The notes under the pieces were generated by a model. That model had not been told where the DNA came from. It worked only from the letters and a program-made list of their open reading frames with translations, and made no database searches. DNA of 64,000 nucleotides, taken from NCBI RefSeq assembly GCF_001458315.1, contig NZ_CYRX01000032.1, forward strand, positions 123,902 through 187,901. Direction: 5' to 3'. The position numbers and the translations under genes were made by a program. Positions 17,736 to 27,184 of the stretch are shown piece by piece. How positions within the stretch are numbered: position 1 is the first letter of the stretch; each line of letters begins with the position of its first letter. Source of the DNA: Thalassobacter stenotrophicus (lineage in GTDB: Bacteria > Pseudomonadota > Alphaproteobacteria > Rhodobacterales > Rhodobacteraceae).

Positions 17736-18674
17736 TTAGCTGGACGGGCCGGTTGCCTCCCAATCCGGGGATCGGAACGTGTCGACCATGAAGTCGATGA
17801 AGCTGCGAATGCGCGGCACCATGTGGCGGTCGGGAAGGAACACCGCGTAGATGGCGGTGTCATCCAAGGCGGTGTGATCGGGCAGAAGCTGAACCAACCG
17901 CCCGTCGGCGATCGCGGGTCGGGCCAGATGTTCGGCCGCACGCATCGCGCCCATGCCGACCAGACACATCTGATATAGCGACATGCCCTGATTGCTGCGG
18001 AACCGGCTTTCGGCCTGGAAGATGACGTCCTTGCCGTCCTCTATGAACCGCCAGCGGTTCAGATGCGCCCGGCCACCATCCCAAGCCAGACAGGGGAAGG
18101 CGGCAAGGTCCGCAGGCCGGGTCGGCAGACCGTGCCGCGCGACAAGGGCAGGGGTGGCCACCACGATGCGCTGCAATCCGCACAGGCGACGATGCATCAA
18201 GCTGGAATCGCTGAGCGTTCCCATGCGGATAGCCACGTCGATCTGATCGTCGATCAGGCGTTCGCTGTCGTCGGTCAGGCGCATTTCAAGGGACAGCTTG
18301 GGGTGCCTTTCAAGAAACCCCGGTATGACGGAGGTGATGCGATCAAGCCCGAACGCAATCGGCACGGACACGCGCAACAGCCCGTCGACCTGCGCGTCGC
18401 TGATCTGCCAATCGGATTCCGCCGCTTCGACCGCATCAAGCACACGGCGCGCGACGTCGAGAAACCGCTCGCCATCGGGCGTCAGGCGGTGCCCGCGTGT
18501 GGTGCGGTGCATGAGTTTGACGCCAAGGCGCTTTTCCAGCCGTTGGATCGTCTGGCTGACGAATGGCTGACTGACCCCCAAACTATGGGCGGCGGCGGTG
18601 AAGGCACCGGTTGCGACCACCGCCTGATACACGCGCATTTCCAACAGCCTGTCGTCTTTCATCGCCTTCCTCAT
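17736..18674 (-). CDS. LysR-family transcriptional regulator
   Basis: This 312-residue protein has the LysR N-terminal helix-turn-helix (MRVYQAVVATGAFTAAAHSL...SQTIQRLEKRLG) and a periplasmic-binding-like effector domain. It is divergent from the aldolase/cupin pair at 18797, with about 120 bases between the starts, the usual arrangement for a LysR regulator and its target. The effector is unknown. Confidence 0.92.
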   Translation of the reverse strand: MRKAMKDDRLLEMRVYQAVVATGAFTAAAHSLGVSQPFVSQTIQRLEKRLGVKLMHRTTRGHRLTPDGERFLDVARRVLDAVEAAESDWQISDAQVDGLLRVSVPIAFGLDRITSVIPGFLERHPKLSLEMRLTDDSERLIDDQIDVAIRMGTLSDSSLMHRRLCGLQRIVVATPALVARHGLPTRPADLAAFPCLAWDGGRAHLNRWRFIEDGKDVIFQAESRFRSNQGMSLYQMCLVGMGAMRAAEHLARPAIADGRLVQLLPDHTALDDTAIYAVFLPDRHMVPRIRSFIDFMVDTFRSPDWEATGPSS

Positions 18675-18796
18675 TCATTACAAAGAACGATAACACTTAT
18701 TGCGACCATTGTATTGATGGAGTCGCGGGCGTTGCGCATTCTACGCCATCAAAGGCGACGGCAGTCCTGCCACGTCACGCATTGAGAGGAAATGCC

Positions 18797-19609
18797 ATGC
18801 TGGATCTCGGAAACCGCGTCTCGATCTATCAACCCGAGCAAGAGGGGCTGATCTTTCCCGAACTGCCCGGCTTCGACACTGTCGAAGAGGAACGCCGCCA
18901 CCGTAAGGAACGCCTTGTCGCGGCCTGTCGCGCCTTCGCGCAGCAAGGGTTTGACTACGGCTTTGCAGGACACCTGACCGTCCGCGATCCCGAGCACCCG
19001 GAACTCTACTGGACCAACCCGATGTGCGTTCATTTCGGCAAGGTGAAGATGTCGAACCTGATCCTCGTGGATCATGCGGGCACGGTGATCGAGGGCGATC
19101 ACGCCGTGAACCGCGCGGGCTTCATCCTGCACGCCAATGTCCATGAAGAGCATCCCGACATCATCGCCATGTGCCATGCGCACACCACCTATGGCACCGC
19201 ATGGTGCGCCACTGGCCGCCCGATCGACCCGATCACGCAAGATGCCTGCGCCTTCTTCGAGGACCATGTCGTCATCGGTGAACAAGGTGGTGCCGTCGCG
19301 GTGGAGAACCACGCCGGAAGCGACGTATCCAAAGCCTTCAAGGGCGTGAAGGCCGCGCTGCACCAAAACCACGGCCTGCTGACCGCGAGCCGCCACAGCA
19401 TCGAGGCCGCCGCGTTCTGGTTCATCGCGCTTGAGCGGTGCTGCCAGCAGCAACTCGACATCGCGGCATCGGGGGTCGAGCCGATTCGCATCCCCGCCGA
19501 CCGGGCGCGCTATAGCCGCGAGCATGTGGGCAGCGAATATATCGGCTGGCTGCACTTCCAGACCATCTGGAACCAACTTGTCGAAGATCAGCCCGATATG
19601 TTCGACTGA
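18797..19609 (+). CDS. Class II aldolase/adducin family protein
   Basis: This 270-residue protein has the zinc-binding histidines of the family (AMCHAHTTYG near residue 127 and LHQNHGLLT near 190) and the GHLTVRDPE region. Family members are fuculose- or ribulose-phosphate aldolases, or decarboxylases and hydratases, so the reaction cannot be fixed. The ATG at 18797 was chosen for the GAGAGGAAA ribosome site; the frame is open farther upstream but without similarity. It is followed by a cupin gene 45 bases later. Confidence 0.88.
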   Translation: MLDLGNRVSIYQPEQEGLIFPELPGFDTVEEERRHRKERLVAACRAFAQQGFDYGFAGHLTVRDPEHPELYWTNPMCVHFGKVKMSNLILVDHAGTVIEGDHAVNRAGFILHANVHEEHPDIIAMCHAHTTYGTAWCATGRPIDPITQDACAFFEDHVVIGEQGGAVAVENHAGSDVSKAFKGVKAALHQNHGLLTASRHSIEAAAFWFIALERCCQQQLDIAASGVEPIRIPADRARYSREHVGSEYIGWLHFQTIWNQLVEDQPDMFD

Positions 19610-19654
19610 CCAACGGACATCGCACCTGTGGGACGCACCTAGGAGGAACGGGGC

Positions 19655-19921
19655 ATGAACCCTCAAGATTTCGATCAGATCCGGCGCCGTGAAGGTTATG
19701 GAGCCCCAAAGACTGTGCGCTTCGAACCGTTGTCCCGAAGTGCACGTCACACCCATGACAAGGTGTCGTTCGTCTATGTCCTGGAGGGTGAATTCATCCT
19801 GAATACTGCCGACGGCGCCCCGCGGTACCGTCCGGGCGAAACCTGTATTCTCGACAAGGACACCGAACACGCGGAGGAAGCCGGTCAAGACGGTGCGGTG
19901 ATCCTCGTCGCAAGAAAATAA
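19655..19921 (+). CDS. Small single-domain cupin protein
   Basis: This 88-residue protein carries both cupin motifs in compressed form (RHTHDKVSFVYVLEGEFIL and PGETCILDKDTEHAEEAG). Histidines in these motifs probably bind metal. An AGGAGGAACG ribosome site precedes the ATG. It is a paralogue of the cupin at 34581-34847, with most residues identical. It shares the unit with the class II aldolase and may handle the same sugar acid or sense a product. The role is not known. Confidence 0.85.
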   Translation: MNPQDFDQIRRREGYGAPKTVRFEPLSRSARHTHDKVSFVYVLEGEFILNTADGAPRYRPGETCILDKDTEHAEEAGQDGAVILVARK

Positions 19922-20053
19922 CGTAGCGGCGGACATACCAAACAAAATGGATAGTACCTGAAGCTCGGTGCCCTAGACGCCCTTTCATGTCTTTGAGTGC
20001 GCCGAGAATCAAGTTGCCTTATGTCGCATTACGTACCTTTGTTGGGACGAACC

Positions 20054-20176
20054 CTATGTTGCGAGACCGGGGTCGAGACCAACACCGATCCCGAGCAGCG
20101 TGTCGAACGCGCTGCGCATGTGTCGCCGTCGGTTCCAGCGGAACACGAATTCGTCGAGATAGCTTTCGCAGAGCCC
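20054..20176 (-). pseudogene. IS1595-family transposase, C-terminal remnant
   Basis: The minus strand encodes YLDEFVFRWNRRRHMRSAFD followed by TLLGIGVGLDPGLAT and a stop. That is the typical C-terminus of ISXO2/IS1595 transposases. Nothing upstream continues the gene. The rest of 19922-20362 shows no gene. Confidence 0.75.
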
Positions 20177-20319
20177 TCTAAACCCAACCAAAACCAGACT
20201 CCGCCAGCTGGGCGCGATCAACGTTTTGAAGATAGGAAGTTAACGATACGAAGTCCGAGTGAGCCAGGCGTTTGTTCGCGATCTTACACCCTTTTCATTC
20301 TTCTCGGCATAACATTGAA

Positions 20320-20353
20320 CCGGAAAGGGACCGCGCGTGCGGCCCTTTTCCGG
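20320..20353 (-). terminator. Hairpin downstream of the SAF-domain oxidoreductase
   Basis: CCGGAAAGGGACCGC and GCGGCCCTTTTCCGG form a long stem with a tiny loop, nine bases after the stop of the leftward gene at 20363. There is no clear T run on either side, so it may act as an RNA-stabilising structure or a weak terminator. Confidence 0.55.
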
Positions 20354-20362
20354 CTCTGCGCG

Positions 20363-21661
20363 TCAGCCCGTCGTCCCGGCAAGCGCCTGAATGTAAAGGT
20401 CTGCAATCGGATCATTTCGCATATCGACGCCGTCCATCATGACAACCTGCCCTTGTGCGACATCGCGGGTCAGGGTGACATTATGGGCCAGCCCAATCGG
20501 CAGCGCCCGCCCTGCCGCAGTGATCGGCAGCGCCTTACCCCACACGGTATAGCCGCCCTCGCCGTCCAGCACCTCGCCCGCCTTGAGGTCGCGTTTTGCG
20601 ACGGAGGCGACAGTGCCGCACATCGCCCTTGTGCAACCCGTCGGCTCGTTACGCAGCGCCGCACTTAGGACAGAGACCGACAACTCCAGTCCGATCAGGT
20701 GAAACGGCTTGTACATCGCGGCATACCGCCCCGTGGAATCGGTGGGCAGCCCATATTGCGCAAAACAGGCGGCTGCATAGTCGTTGGGGGCCTCAAACAC
20801 CACATAAACGCCCCACCGCAGATCACGGAACACAGGCCGACCATCCCGCTCAAGCGATGATACGGTCTCGACCATGCCGGAGCCGTCTAACTGCCCGCCG
20901 ACCGCACGGGGGCGCATCACGTGGGCCAGGTCATCGACGCCGCAAGGTGGGAACGTCAGGCCTTGTGACGGCACCGTCAGCCCGCAGGCATTGGCAATGG
21001 CAACCATTTCAATGGCGCTTTTCGTCCCGTCCAAGAATGAATTAAACATTTGCGGGTTCATTCCTGCCGCTTTTGCCGCATCGGGGGTCAACCCGTAATG
21101 TTGCCACACGTCGTCGGGGGTGACGGCGTGAAAGGCAGGTAAGTATTTCGTTCCCTTACCAGCTGCCGTGACATGAAAACCGGCGGCGCGGGCCCAATCG
21201 ACCATCTCGGAAACCAACGCGGGCTGGTCGCCGTAGGCCATGGAATAGACAACCCCCGCCGCCTCGGCTTCGCGGGCCAGAACAACGCCTGCCAGCACAT
21301 CCGCCTCGACGTTGACCATCACCACGTGTTTGCCGGCCGCAATCGCGGCGCGGGCATGGGCGATACCAGCGCGGGGATTCCCAGTTGCTTCGATTACGAC
21401 ATCAACATCGTCGCGAGCCGCAAGAGAAGCACCGTCGTCCAGGAAGGCAGTGGCAGCCAAACGGTCATCATCCCAGCCCACGCCACGGCATGCCGCCCTT
21501 GCGCGGTCGGGGTTCAGGTCTGCAATAGCCGCAACCTCAAGCCCTCCGATAGTTGGCACTTGCGACAAAAACATCGACCCGAATTTTCCCGCGCCGATCA
21601 GCCCGGCCCGCACGGGGGTACCCCGCGCCGCCGCATCGGCAGCCAGTCTTGAGAGGTTCAT
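20363..21661 (-). CDS. Homoserine-dehydrogenase-like NAD(P) oxidoreductase with C-terminal SAF domain
   Basis: This 432-residue protein has an N-terminal Rossmann fold (AGLIGAGKFGSMFLSQV, residues 18-34), a substrate domain with GKGTKYLPAFH near 170-180, and a C-terminal SAF-like domain (RDLKAGEVLDGEGGYTVWGK). Proteins of this build are often misnamed FlgA-like and are found with sugar-acid or polyol catabolism genes. Convergent or divergent neighbours are a remnant and an Lrp regulator. It may act on an intermediate of the operon at 22276-29657, but this is inference. Confidence 0.8.
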   Translation of the reverse strand: MNLSRLAADAAARGTPVRAGLIGAGKFGSMFLSQVPTIGGLEVAAIADLNPDRARAACRGVGWDDDRLAATAFLDDGASLAARDDVDVVIEATGNPRAGIAHARAAIAAGKHVVMVNVEADVLAGVVLAREAEAAGVVYSMAYGDQPALVSEMVDWARAAGFHVTAAGKGTKYLPAFHAVTPDDVWQHYGLTPDAAKAAGMNPQMFNSFLDGTKSAIEMVAIANACGLTVPSQGLTFPPCGVDDLAHVMRPRAVGGQLDGSGMVETVSSLERDGRPVFRDLRWGVYVVFEAPNDYAAACFAQYGLPTDSTGRYAAMYKPFHLIGLELSVSVLSAALRNEPTGCTRAMCGTVASVAKRDLKAGEVLDGEGGYTVWGKALPITAAGRALPIGLAHNVTLTRDVAQGQVVMMDGVDMRNDPIADLYIQALAGTTG

Positions 21662-21689
21662 ATGGTTTCCTTTCTCTTGCGGGTGTGTG

Positions 21690-22169
21690 TCACAGCGTCC
21701 GCGTTCCGGTTGATTTCATGCGACGCAATGGGATCGAGCTCTCGATTTCGGCCACGCCTTTGACTTTGGTAAGCCGCCCGACAAGGAACTGTTCGAAATC
21801 TGCCATGTTGCGCGCCGACACCCGCAGTAAATAGTCGCGGCTGCCCGTCATGAGCCAGCAATCAACGACTTCGGCCATTGCGTTTATGGCAGTTTCAAAC
21901 TGGTTCAGCGCATTGTCGATCTGACGGTCAAGTTTCACGGAAACAAAGACCGAAACCTCAAATCCGATGGCAGCTTCGTCCAGAATGGCGGTATACCCCG
22001 TGATGACACCACTGTCCTCGAGACGCTTCAATCGGCGCGAAACCGGAGTAGCACTGAGCCCGACTGTTTCACCCAAAAATTGAACAGAGATTCGACCTGA
22101 TTGCTGCACGGCGCGCAAGATTCTTATGTCTATCTCGTCAAGATTAGCTATTTTCCCCAAGTTTATCAA
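21690..22169 (-). CDS. Lrp/AsnC-family transcriptional regulator
   Basis: From ANLDEIDIRILRAVQQSGR onward the protein is a normal Lrp family member: an N-terminal HTH (SATPVSRRLKRLEDSGVITGYTA) and a C-terminal RAM ligand-binding domain. The frame extends to an ATG at 22475, but that would place it inside the opposite operon's first gene, so I choose the TTG at 22169, preceded by an AGGA stretch (the TTG at 22160 is an alternative). It is divergent from the E1/CoA-transferase/TRAP operon and is its likely regulator. Confidence 0.85.
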   Translation of the reverse strand: MINLGKIANLDEIDIRILRAVQQSGRISVQFLGETVGLSATPVSRRLKRLEDSGVITGYTAILDEAAIGFEVSVFVSVKLDRQIDNALNQFETAINAMAEVVDCWLMTGSRDYLLRVSARNMADFEQFLVGRLTKVKGVAEIESSIPLRRMKSTGTRTL

Positions 22170-22239
22170 CTTTCGTAGGTATTTCCTGTTTTGATAAGTT
22201 GGAGTGATACGACATTCGCAGGAATCCTCCAAACCGTTT

Positions 22240-22252
22240 TGTATACGATACA
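22240..22252. promoter_or_regulatory. Candidate operator upstream of the E1/TRAP operon
   Basis: TGTATACGATACA is an inverted repeat (TGTAT, three-base spacer, ATACA) 24 bases upstream of the operon's first ATG, in the divergent promoter region. It could be bound by the Lrp regulator, though the shape also resembles GntR/FadR operators. Confidence 0.5.
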
Positions 22253-22275
22253 GCCAACACAGGTGAGGACCATCA

Positions 22276-24597
22276 ATGCAAGACGTAAATCTCAAGACAA
22301 TTGAACAGCGCCTGCTGTGGTTGTCACATTGGATGATCCATAACGCCAACCATCTCCGCGCCAAGCAAGACGGCATCAAGATCGGCGGACACCAAGCGTC
22401 TTCGGCGTCGATGGTTTCCATCATGACCGCGCTGTATTTCTCGGCACTGAGGCCTGAGGACAGGGTGGCGGTCAAGCCTCACGCGTCGCCGGTTTTTCAT
22501 GCGATGCAGTATCTGATGGGCCAGATCAGCCGTGAAAAACTACAAGCCTTTCGGGGCTTTGGCGGCGCGCAATCCTATCCGTCGCGCACCAAGGATGTGG
22601 ATGATGTGGATTTTTCCACCGGATCGGTCGGGCTTGGTGTGGCAATCACGTCGTTTGCCTCGATCATACAGGATTATGTAACTTCGAAATCCTGGGGGGC
22701 TGATCGCCCGTTGGGACGCATGGTGGCACTGGTCGGCGATGCCGAGTTGGACGAGGGCAACGTCTATGAATGCCTGCAAGAGGGCTGGAAGAACGATCTG
22801 CGAAATGTGTGGTGGGTCGTGGACTACAATCGCCAGTCGTTGGACGGGATCGTTCACGAGGGTCTGTTCCAGCGTATAGAGAAGACCTTTGACGCTTTTG
22901 GGTGGGATGTGGTCAAGGTCAAATATGGAAAACTGCAACGCGCGGCCTTCGAAGAGCCGGGCGGCATTGCATTGCGCGACTGGATCGACCGCTGTTCCAA
23001 CTCTGAATATGCGGCCCTGACCTTCATGGGGGGCAGTGTCTGGCGGCAACAATTGATGAATGACCTGGGGGATCAGGGCGATTTGACGGCGCTGATCGAG
23101 CGGCGCTCGGATGACGAACTGGCGGACCTAATGGAGAACCTTGGCGGGAACTGCGTTCAGACCATGGCCGAGGTCTTTGACGCCATCGACCACGACCGCC
23201 CGGTCTGTTTTCTGGCCTATACGATCAAGGGTTGGGGCACACCCATCGCGGGGCACAAGGACAACCACGGCGGACTGATGACGACCGCCCAGATGGACAC
23301 ATGGCAAGACCACATGGGCGTAGAGAAAGGCGAGGAATGGGATCCCTTCGCCACCGTGCCCGACCCTCAAGCCTTGCGCAGATATCTTGACGACGTGCCC
23401 TTCTTTGCGCAAGGCAGGCGGCGCTATCAGGATGCGACGTTGCCTGTGCCTGCCCTTGCCGCCCCGCAAGATCGTGAAATCTCGACCCAGATGGCGTTTG
23501 GGAAAATCCTTGACGGGCTGGCCAAGGCGCAGACCGCGCTGTCGGACAGGATCGTCACGACATCACCCGATGTAACGGGCACTACAAGTCTTGGGCCGTG
23601 GGTCAACCGCCGCAAGCTGTTCGGGCGCAATCCCCGCCCAGACGTGTTCAAGTCGCACAAGATACCGTCGACAGCGAAATGGGAATTCTCGCCTGACGGG
23701 CAGCACATCGAACTGGGCATCGCTGAAATGAACCTGTGTCTGTTGTTGGCAGCGGGCGGTCTGTCGACGTCGCTTTTCGGGCGCCGGCTGATCCCGATTG
23801 GCACGGTCTATGATCCGTTCGTTTCCCGCGCGCTCGATGCGCTGAACTACGCCTGCTATCAGGATGCGCGGTTCATGCTTGTCGGAACGCCTTCGGGCGT
23901 GACGCTTGCGCCCGAAGGCGGCGCGCACCAATCCATCGGCACCCCCTTGGTCGGGATGAGCCAACCGGGGCTGACCGCGTTTGAACCCGCTTTCGCCGAC
24001 GAATTGGCCATTATCATGGAGTGGGCTTTTGGCTATCTGCAGGCTGACGACGGTGGGTCTGTTTATCTGCGGCTATCGACAAATCCGTTGGAACAGATCG
24101 GTCCACGCGGCGGGGACAGCTTTGCGGCGGATGTGATTGAAGGGGGCTATTGGCTGCGCGAACCCGGCCCCAACTGCGATGTGGTGATCGCCTATCAAGG
24201 CGTGGTCGCCCCCGAAGCGATTGCCGCAGCGGGAATGATCGGCAACGGGCGGCGTGACATCGGGGTTTTGGCCGTGACGTCGGCCGACCGGCTGCACGCA
24301 GGGTGGAGCGCGGCGCAGAAATCGCGGGCCGGTGGTCGACACATGGCACCCTCGCAGATCGAGAGATTACTGGGAAACCTGCCTGGACATTGCAGCATCC
24401 TGACAGTCATCGACGGCCACCCCGCAACGCTCAGTTGGCTGGGCGGCGTCGGGGGTCACCGCGTCATGCCCTGCGGTGTCGAAGAGTTTGGGCAGACAGG
24501 CACCATCGGTGATCTTTATCATCAATTCGGACTGGATGCCCACGCCATTGCGGCACGGGTTGCGACGCTAACGCCCGGACGAAACCTATGCACATGA
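22276..24597 (+). CDS. AceE-like thiamine-diphosphate E1 / transketolase-family enzyme
   Basis: This 773-residue protein aligns in style with homodimeric pyruvate dehydrogenase E1: GGHQASSASMVSIMTALYF near residue 38, and the TPP/metal motif GDAELDEGNVYE...VDYNRQSLDG at about 153-190. AceE is about 890 residues, so this is a short form. No E2 or E3 gene is adjacent, which argues for a stand-alone role on another 2-oxo acid or ketose. It heads an operon with a CoA-transferase, a TRAP transporter and an HMG-CoA-lyase-like enzyme. The substrate cannot be stated. Confidence 0.85.
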   Translation: MQDVNLKTIEQRLLWLSHWMIHNANHLRAKQDGIKIGGHQASSASMVSIMTALYFSALRPEDRVAVKPHASPVFHAMQYLMGQISREKLQAFRGFGGAQSYPSRTKDVDDVDFSTGSVGLGVAITSFASIIQDYVTSKSWGADRPLGRMVALVGDAELDEGNVYECLQEGWKNDLRNVWWVVDYNRQSLDGIVHEGLFQRIEKTFDAFGWDVVKVKYGKLQRAAFEEPGGIALRDWIDRCSNSEYAALTFMGGSVWRQQLMNDLGDQGDLTALIERRSDDELADLMENLGGNCVQTMAEVFDAIDHDRPVCFLAYTIKGWGTPIAGHKDNHGGLMTTAQMDTWQDHMGVEKGEEWDPFATVPDPQALRRYLDDVPFFAQGRRRYQDATLPVPALAAPQDREISTQMAFGKILDGLAKAQTALSDRIVTTSPDVTGTTSLGPWVNRRKLFGRNPRPDVFKSHKIPSTAKWEFSPDGQHIELGIAEMNLCLLLAAGGLSTSLFGRRLIPIGTVYDPFVSRALDALNYACYQDARFMLVGTPSGVTLAPEGGAHQSIGTPLVGMSQPGLTAFEPAFADELAIIMEWAFGYLQADDGGSVYLRLSTNPLEQIGPRGGDSFAADVIEGGYWLREPGPNCDVVIAYQGVVAPEAIAAAGMIGNGRRDIGVLAVTSADRLHAGWSAAQKSRAGGRHMAPSQIERLLGNLPGHCSILTVIDGHPATLSWLGGVGGHRVMPCGVEEFGQTGTIGDLYHQFGLDAHAIAARVATLTPGRNLCT

Positions 24598-24620
24598 CAT
24601 CCTGGAGGGGGAGCAACCAT

Positions 24621-25853
24621 ATGGGACCACTGAACGATATTCGAGTGATCGAGTTGGGGCAGCTGATTGCGGGGCCTTTCTGCGGCCAGTTGATGGCCGA
24701 TTATGGTGCGGAGGTCATCAAGGTCGAACCGCCCAAAGTCGGGGACGTGATGCGGCAATGGGGCCGCGCCGACAAGGACGGAAAACCGGTCTGGTGGCAG
24801 GTTATCGCCCGCGGCAAGCGGTCCATCACGCTGGATTTGCGCGAGCCTGAGGGCCAACAGGTACTGCGGGATCTGGTCGCCACGGCAGATGTCCTGATCG
24901 AGAATTTTCGCCCTGGCACCATGGAACGCTGGGAGCTTGGATATGATGCCCTAAGCCGGATTAACCCGCGCCTGATCATGGCGCGTGTGTCGGGCTTTGG
25001 ACAGGATGGGCCCTATGCCAAGCAAGCCGGCTTTGCCTCGGTCTGCGAAGCGATGGGCGGATTGCGCCACATTTCGGGCTACCCCGACCGGGCGCCGGTG
25101 CGTGTCGGTCTGTCGCTGGGGGATTCGATGGCCGGGATCAACGCGGCGATGGGGGTGTTGCTGGCGCTTCAGCATCGGCATAAAACCGGACGCGGGCAAA
25201 TCGTAGACAGTTCGATCTTTGAAAGCGTCCTGCACCTGACCGAATCCATGGTTGCGGAATACGATGCAGCAGACCATATTCGCGAACGCCACGGGTCGTC
25301 CCTGCCCGGCATCGCCCCCTCCAACGCCTACCCTACCGCCGATGGCCGCGATGTGATCATCGGGGCCAACCAAGACACCGTCTATCGTCGGCTTTGCGAA
25401 GCGATGGGGGCACCCGAACTGGCCGATCATCCTGACTACGCGGACCACCGTGCACGTGGTCAAAACGCCGATGCCTTGGATGCCCGCGTCGGTGAATGGA
25501 CCCGCCAGCACAACGCGCAGCACATCCTTAACACGCTGGCGCAGGCGGGTGTGCCCGTGGGGTTGGCCTATACCGCCCGCGAAATGGTCGAAGATCCGCA
25601 TTTCGCCGCGCGGCAATCCATTGTGCGGGTGGCAGACGGCAACGGCGGAAGCCTTGCAATGCAGAATGTCTTTCCCCGCCTGTCGGAAAGCCCCGGCCAC
25701 GTGCGGTCTTTGGGCCCTAAACTGGGCGCGGATACAGCCGAGATTTTGCAAGAACTTGGGTATGACGCCGCCGCGGTGGCGGATCTGGCCAAGGCGGGCA
25801 TCGTCGGCCCCGAAGTCACCTACGCCGCGCACGGCCAAGAAAGTACATCCTGA
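24621..25853 (+). CDS. Class III (CaiB/BaiF) CoA-transferase
   Basis: This 410-residue protein begins MGPLNDIRVIELGQLIAGPF, typical of family III CoA-transferases. The catalytic aspartate is D168 in SLGDSMAG. The ATG at 24621 was chosen for its GGAGGGGGAG ribosome site; an ATG at 24588 overlaps the previous gene. The stop overlaps the TRAP permease ATG. It would move CoA from an acyl-CoA donor to the imported carboxylic acid, preparing it for the lyase at the end of the operon. Confidence 0.92.
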   Translation: MGPLNDIRVIELGQLIAGPFCGQLMADYGAEVIKVEPPKVGDVMRQWGRADKDGKPVWWQVIARGKRSITLDLREPEGQQVLRDLVATADVLIENFRPGTMERWELGYDALSRINPRLIMARVSGFGQDGPYAKQAGFASVCEAMGGLRHISGYPDRAPVRVGLSLGDSMAGINAAMGVLLALQHRHKTGRGQIVDSSIFESVLHLTESMVAEYDAADHIRERHGSSLPGIAPSNAYPTADGRDVIIGANQDTVYRRLCEAMGAPELADHPDYADHRARGQNADALDARVGEWTRQHNAQHILNTLAQAGVPVGLAYTAREMVEDPHFAARQSIVRVADGNGGSLAMQNVFPRLSESPGHVRSLGPKLGADTAEILQELGYDAAAVADLAKAGIVGPEVTYAAHGQESTS

Positions 25854-27148
25854 TGATAGAACCCATCCTCGTTGTCGTCATGTTGATCGGGATGATCGGC
25901 TTTGGCGCACCTATCTTTCTGGCGCTTGGCGCAAGCGGTCTTTTGGGCCTCTATATGGCGCGCGGATCGCTTGCGTTCTTCTTTGCGCCAACCTCTTTTT
26001 TCGGGCAGCTTAATTCTTTTGAACTGATCGCTTTGCCGCTGTTTATCCTGATGGGCAACCTGCTGGGGGCGACTCCGGTCGGCAAAAATCTGTTTCATGC
26101 CGCGTCGCTTTGGCTGTCATGGCTACGCGGTGGGCTGGCGATTTCTACCGTTGGGGCCTCGGCCATCTTTGGGGCCGTATCAGGCGTGTCGGTGGCTGGT
26201 GTTGCCGCCGTCGGATCCATTGCGGTGCCGCAGATGCTTGACCGGGGCTATTCGCGCGGCATTGCCGCCGGGTCGGTCGCATCGTCAGGGGCGTTGGCCA
26301 TGCTGATCCCACCATCGGTTCCGTTCATCATTTACGGGGCGGTCTCCGGCGTATCCGTCGGCAAGCTGTTTATCGGAGGCATTGTGCCGGGGATTGCGCT
26401 GGCCCTGGCGCTTTGTCTGTACATCTATGTCCGCGCCTCGCTGAACCCCGAGGAAGCGCCGCTGGACACTGGCACAAGGGCCCCGTTGCGCGAACGGATG
26501 CGGGCCTTGGGCGGCATCTGGCACGCGCTGTTGCTGGTCTTTATCGTGCTCGGCGCAATTTATTCGGGTATCGCTACCCCGTCCGAGGCCGCCGCCTTTG
26601 GTGCGGCAGGTGCGCTTTTTATCGGCGGTGTCGTGTTTCGTGTCCTTGATTGGAAAACCCTGACATCGGTGTTTGCGTCGTCGGTCAAAGTGTCAGGCGC
26701 GATCCTGTTGATCATGGGCTGCGCAAAGATATTCGGGGACTATCTCAATCTGGTGCGTGTCCCGGAGAATGTAAGTGCAGCGCTGACGGCAACGAATCTG
26801 CCCGCGTGGGGGATTCTTGTGATCATCATGCTGGCGTTGGTCTTGCTGGGCATGTTGGTCGATGCTGTGTCGCTGATCGTGGTGACCACGCCGATCCTGT
26901 TGCCGTTGATCGTGACGCTTGGCTATGATCCCCTGTGGTTCGGCATCGTATTGGTGATGAACCTTGAGATTGCCGTAGTGACGCCCCCCGTGGGACTCAA
27001 CCTCTATGCGCTGCGCGGTGTCTGCCCGATGCTGCGCGTCGAAGAAATCATCCGCGCCGTAATTCCCTTCGTCTTCGTCCAGTTTGTGATGTTGATGATC
27101 TTTGTCCTGTTCCCTGCACTCAGCCTTTGGCTGCCTAATTTGCTTTGA
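25853..27148 (+). CDS. TRAP transporter large permease (DctM)
   Basis: This 431-residue protein has about 12 hydrophobic segments and DctM family signatures, including AVSGVSVAGVAAVGSIAVPQ near residue 105 and TPPVGLNLYAL near residue 378. It forms the sodium-driven transport channel in the inner membrane. It is coupled to the CoA-transferase by a one-base overlap. Gene order here is large permease, binding protein, small permease. Confidence 0.94.
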   Translation: MIEPILVVVMLIGMIGFGAPIFLALGASGLLGLYMARGSLAFFFAPTSFFGQLNSFELIALPLFILMGNLLGATPVGKNLFHAASLWLSWLRGGLAISTVGASAIFGAVSGVSVAGVAAVGSIAVPQMLDRGYSRGIAAGSVASSGALAMLIPPSVPFIIYGAVSGVSVGKLFIGGIVPGIALALALCLYIYVRASLNPEEAPLDTGTRAPLRERMRALGGIWHALLLVFIVLGAIYSGIATPSEAAAFGAAGALFIGGVVFRVLDWKTLTSVFASSVKVSGAILLIMGCAKIFGDYLNLVRVPENVSAALTATNLPAWGILVIIMLALVLLGMLVDAVSLIVVTTPILLPLIVTLGYDPLWFGIVLVMNLEIAVVTPPVGLNLYALRGVCPMLRVEEIIRAVIPFVFVQFVMLMIFVLFPALSLWLPNLL

Positions 27149-27184
27149 ACCGGGCCCCTGTCATTCCATTAGGAGGAACCAAGA

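Noticed and set aside
18749..19945. Leftward 398-residue open frame
   Set aside because: It is antisense to the class II aldolase and cupin genes, both of which have clear motifs and ribosome sites.
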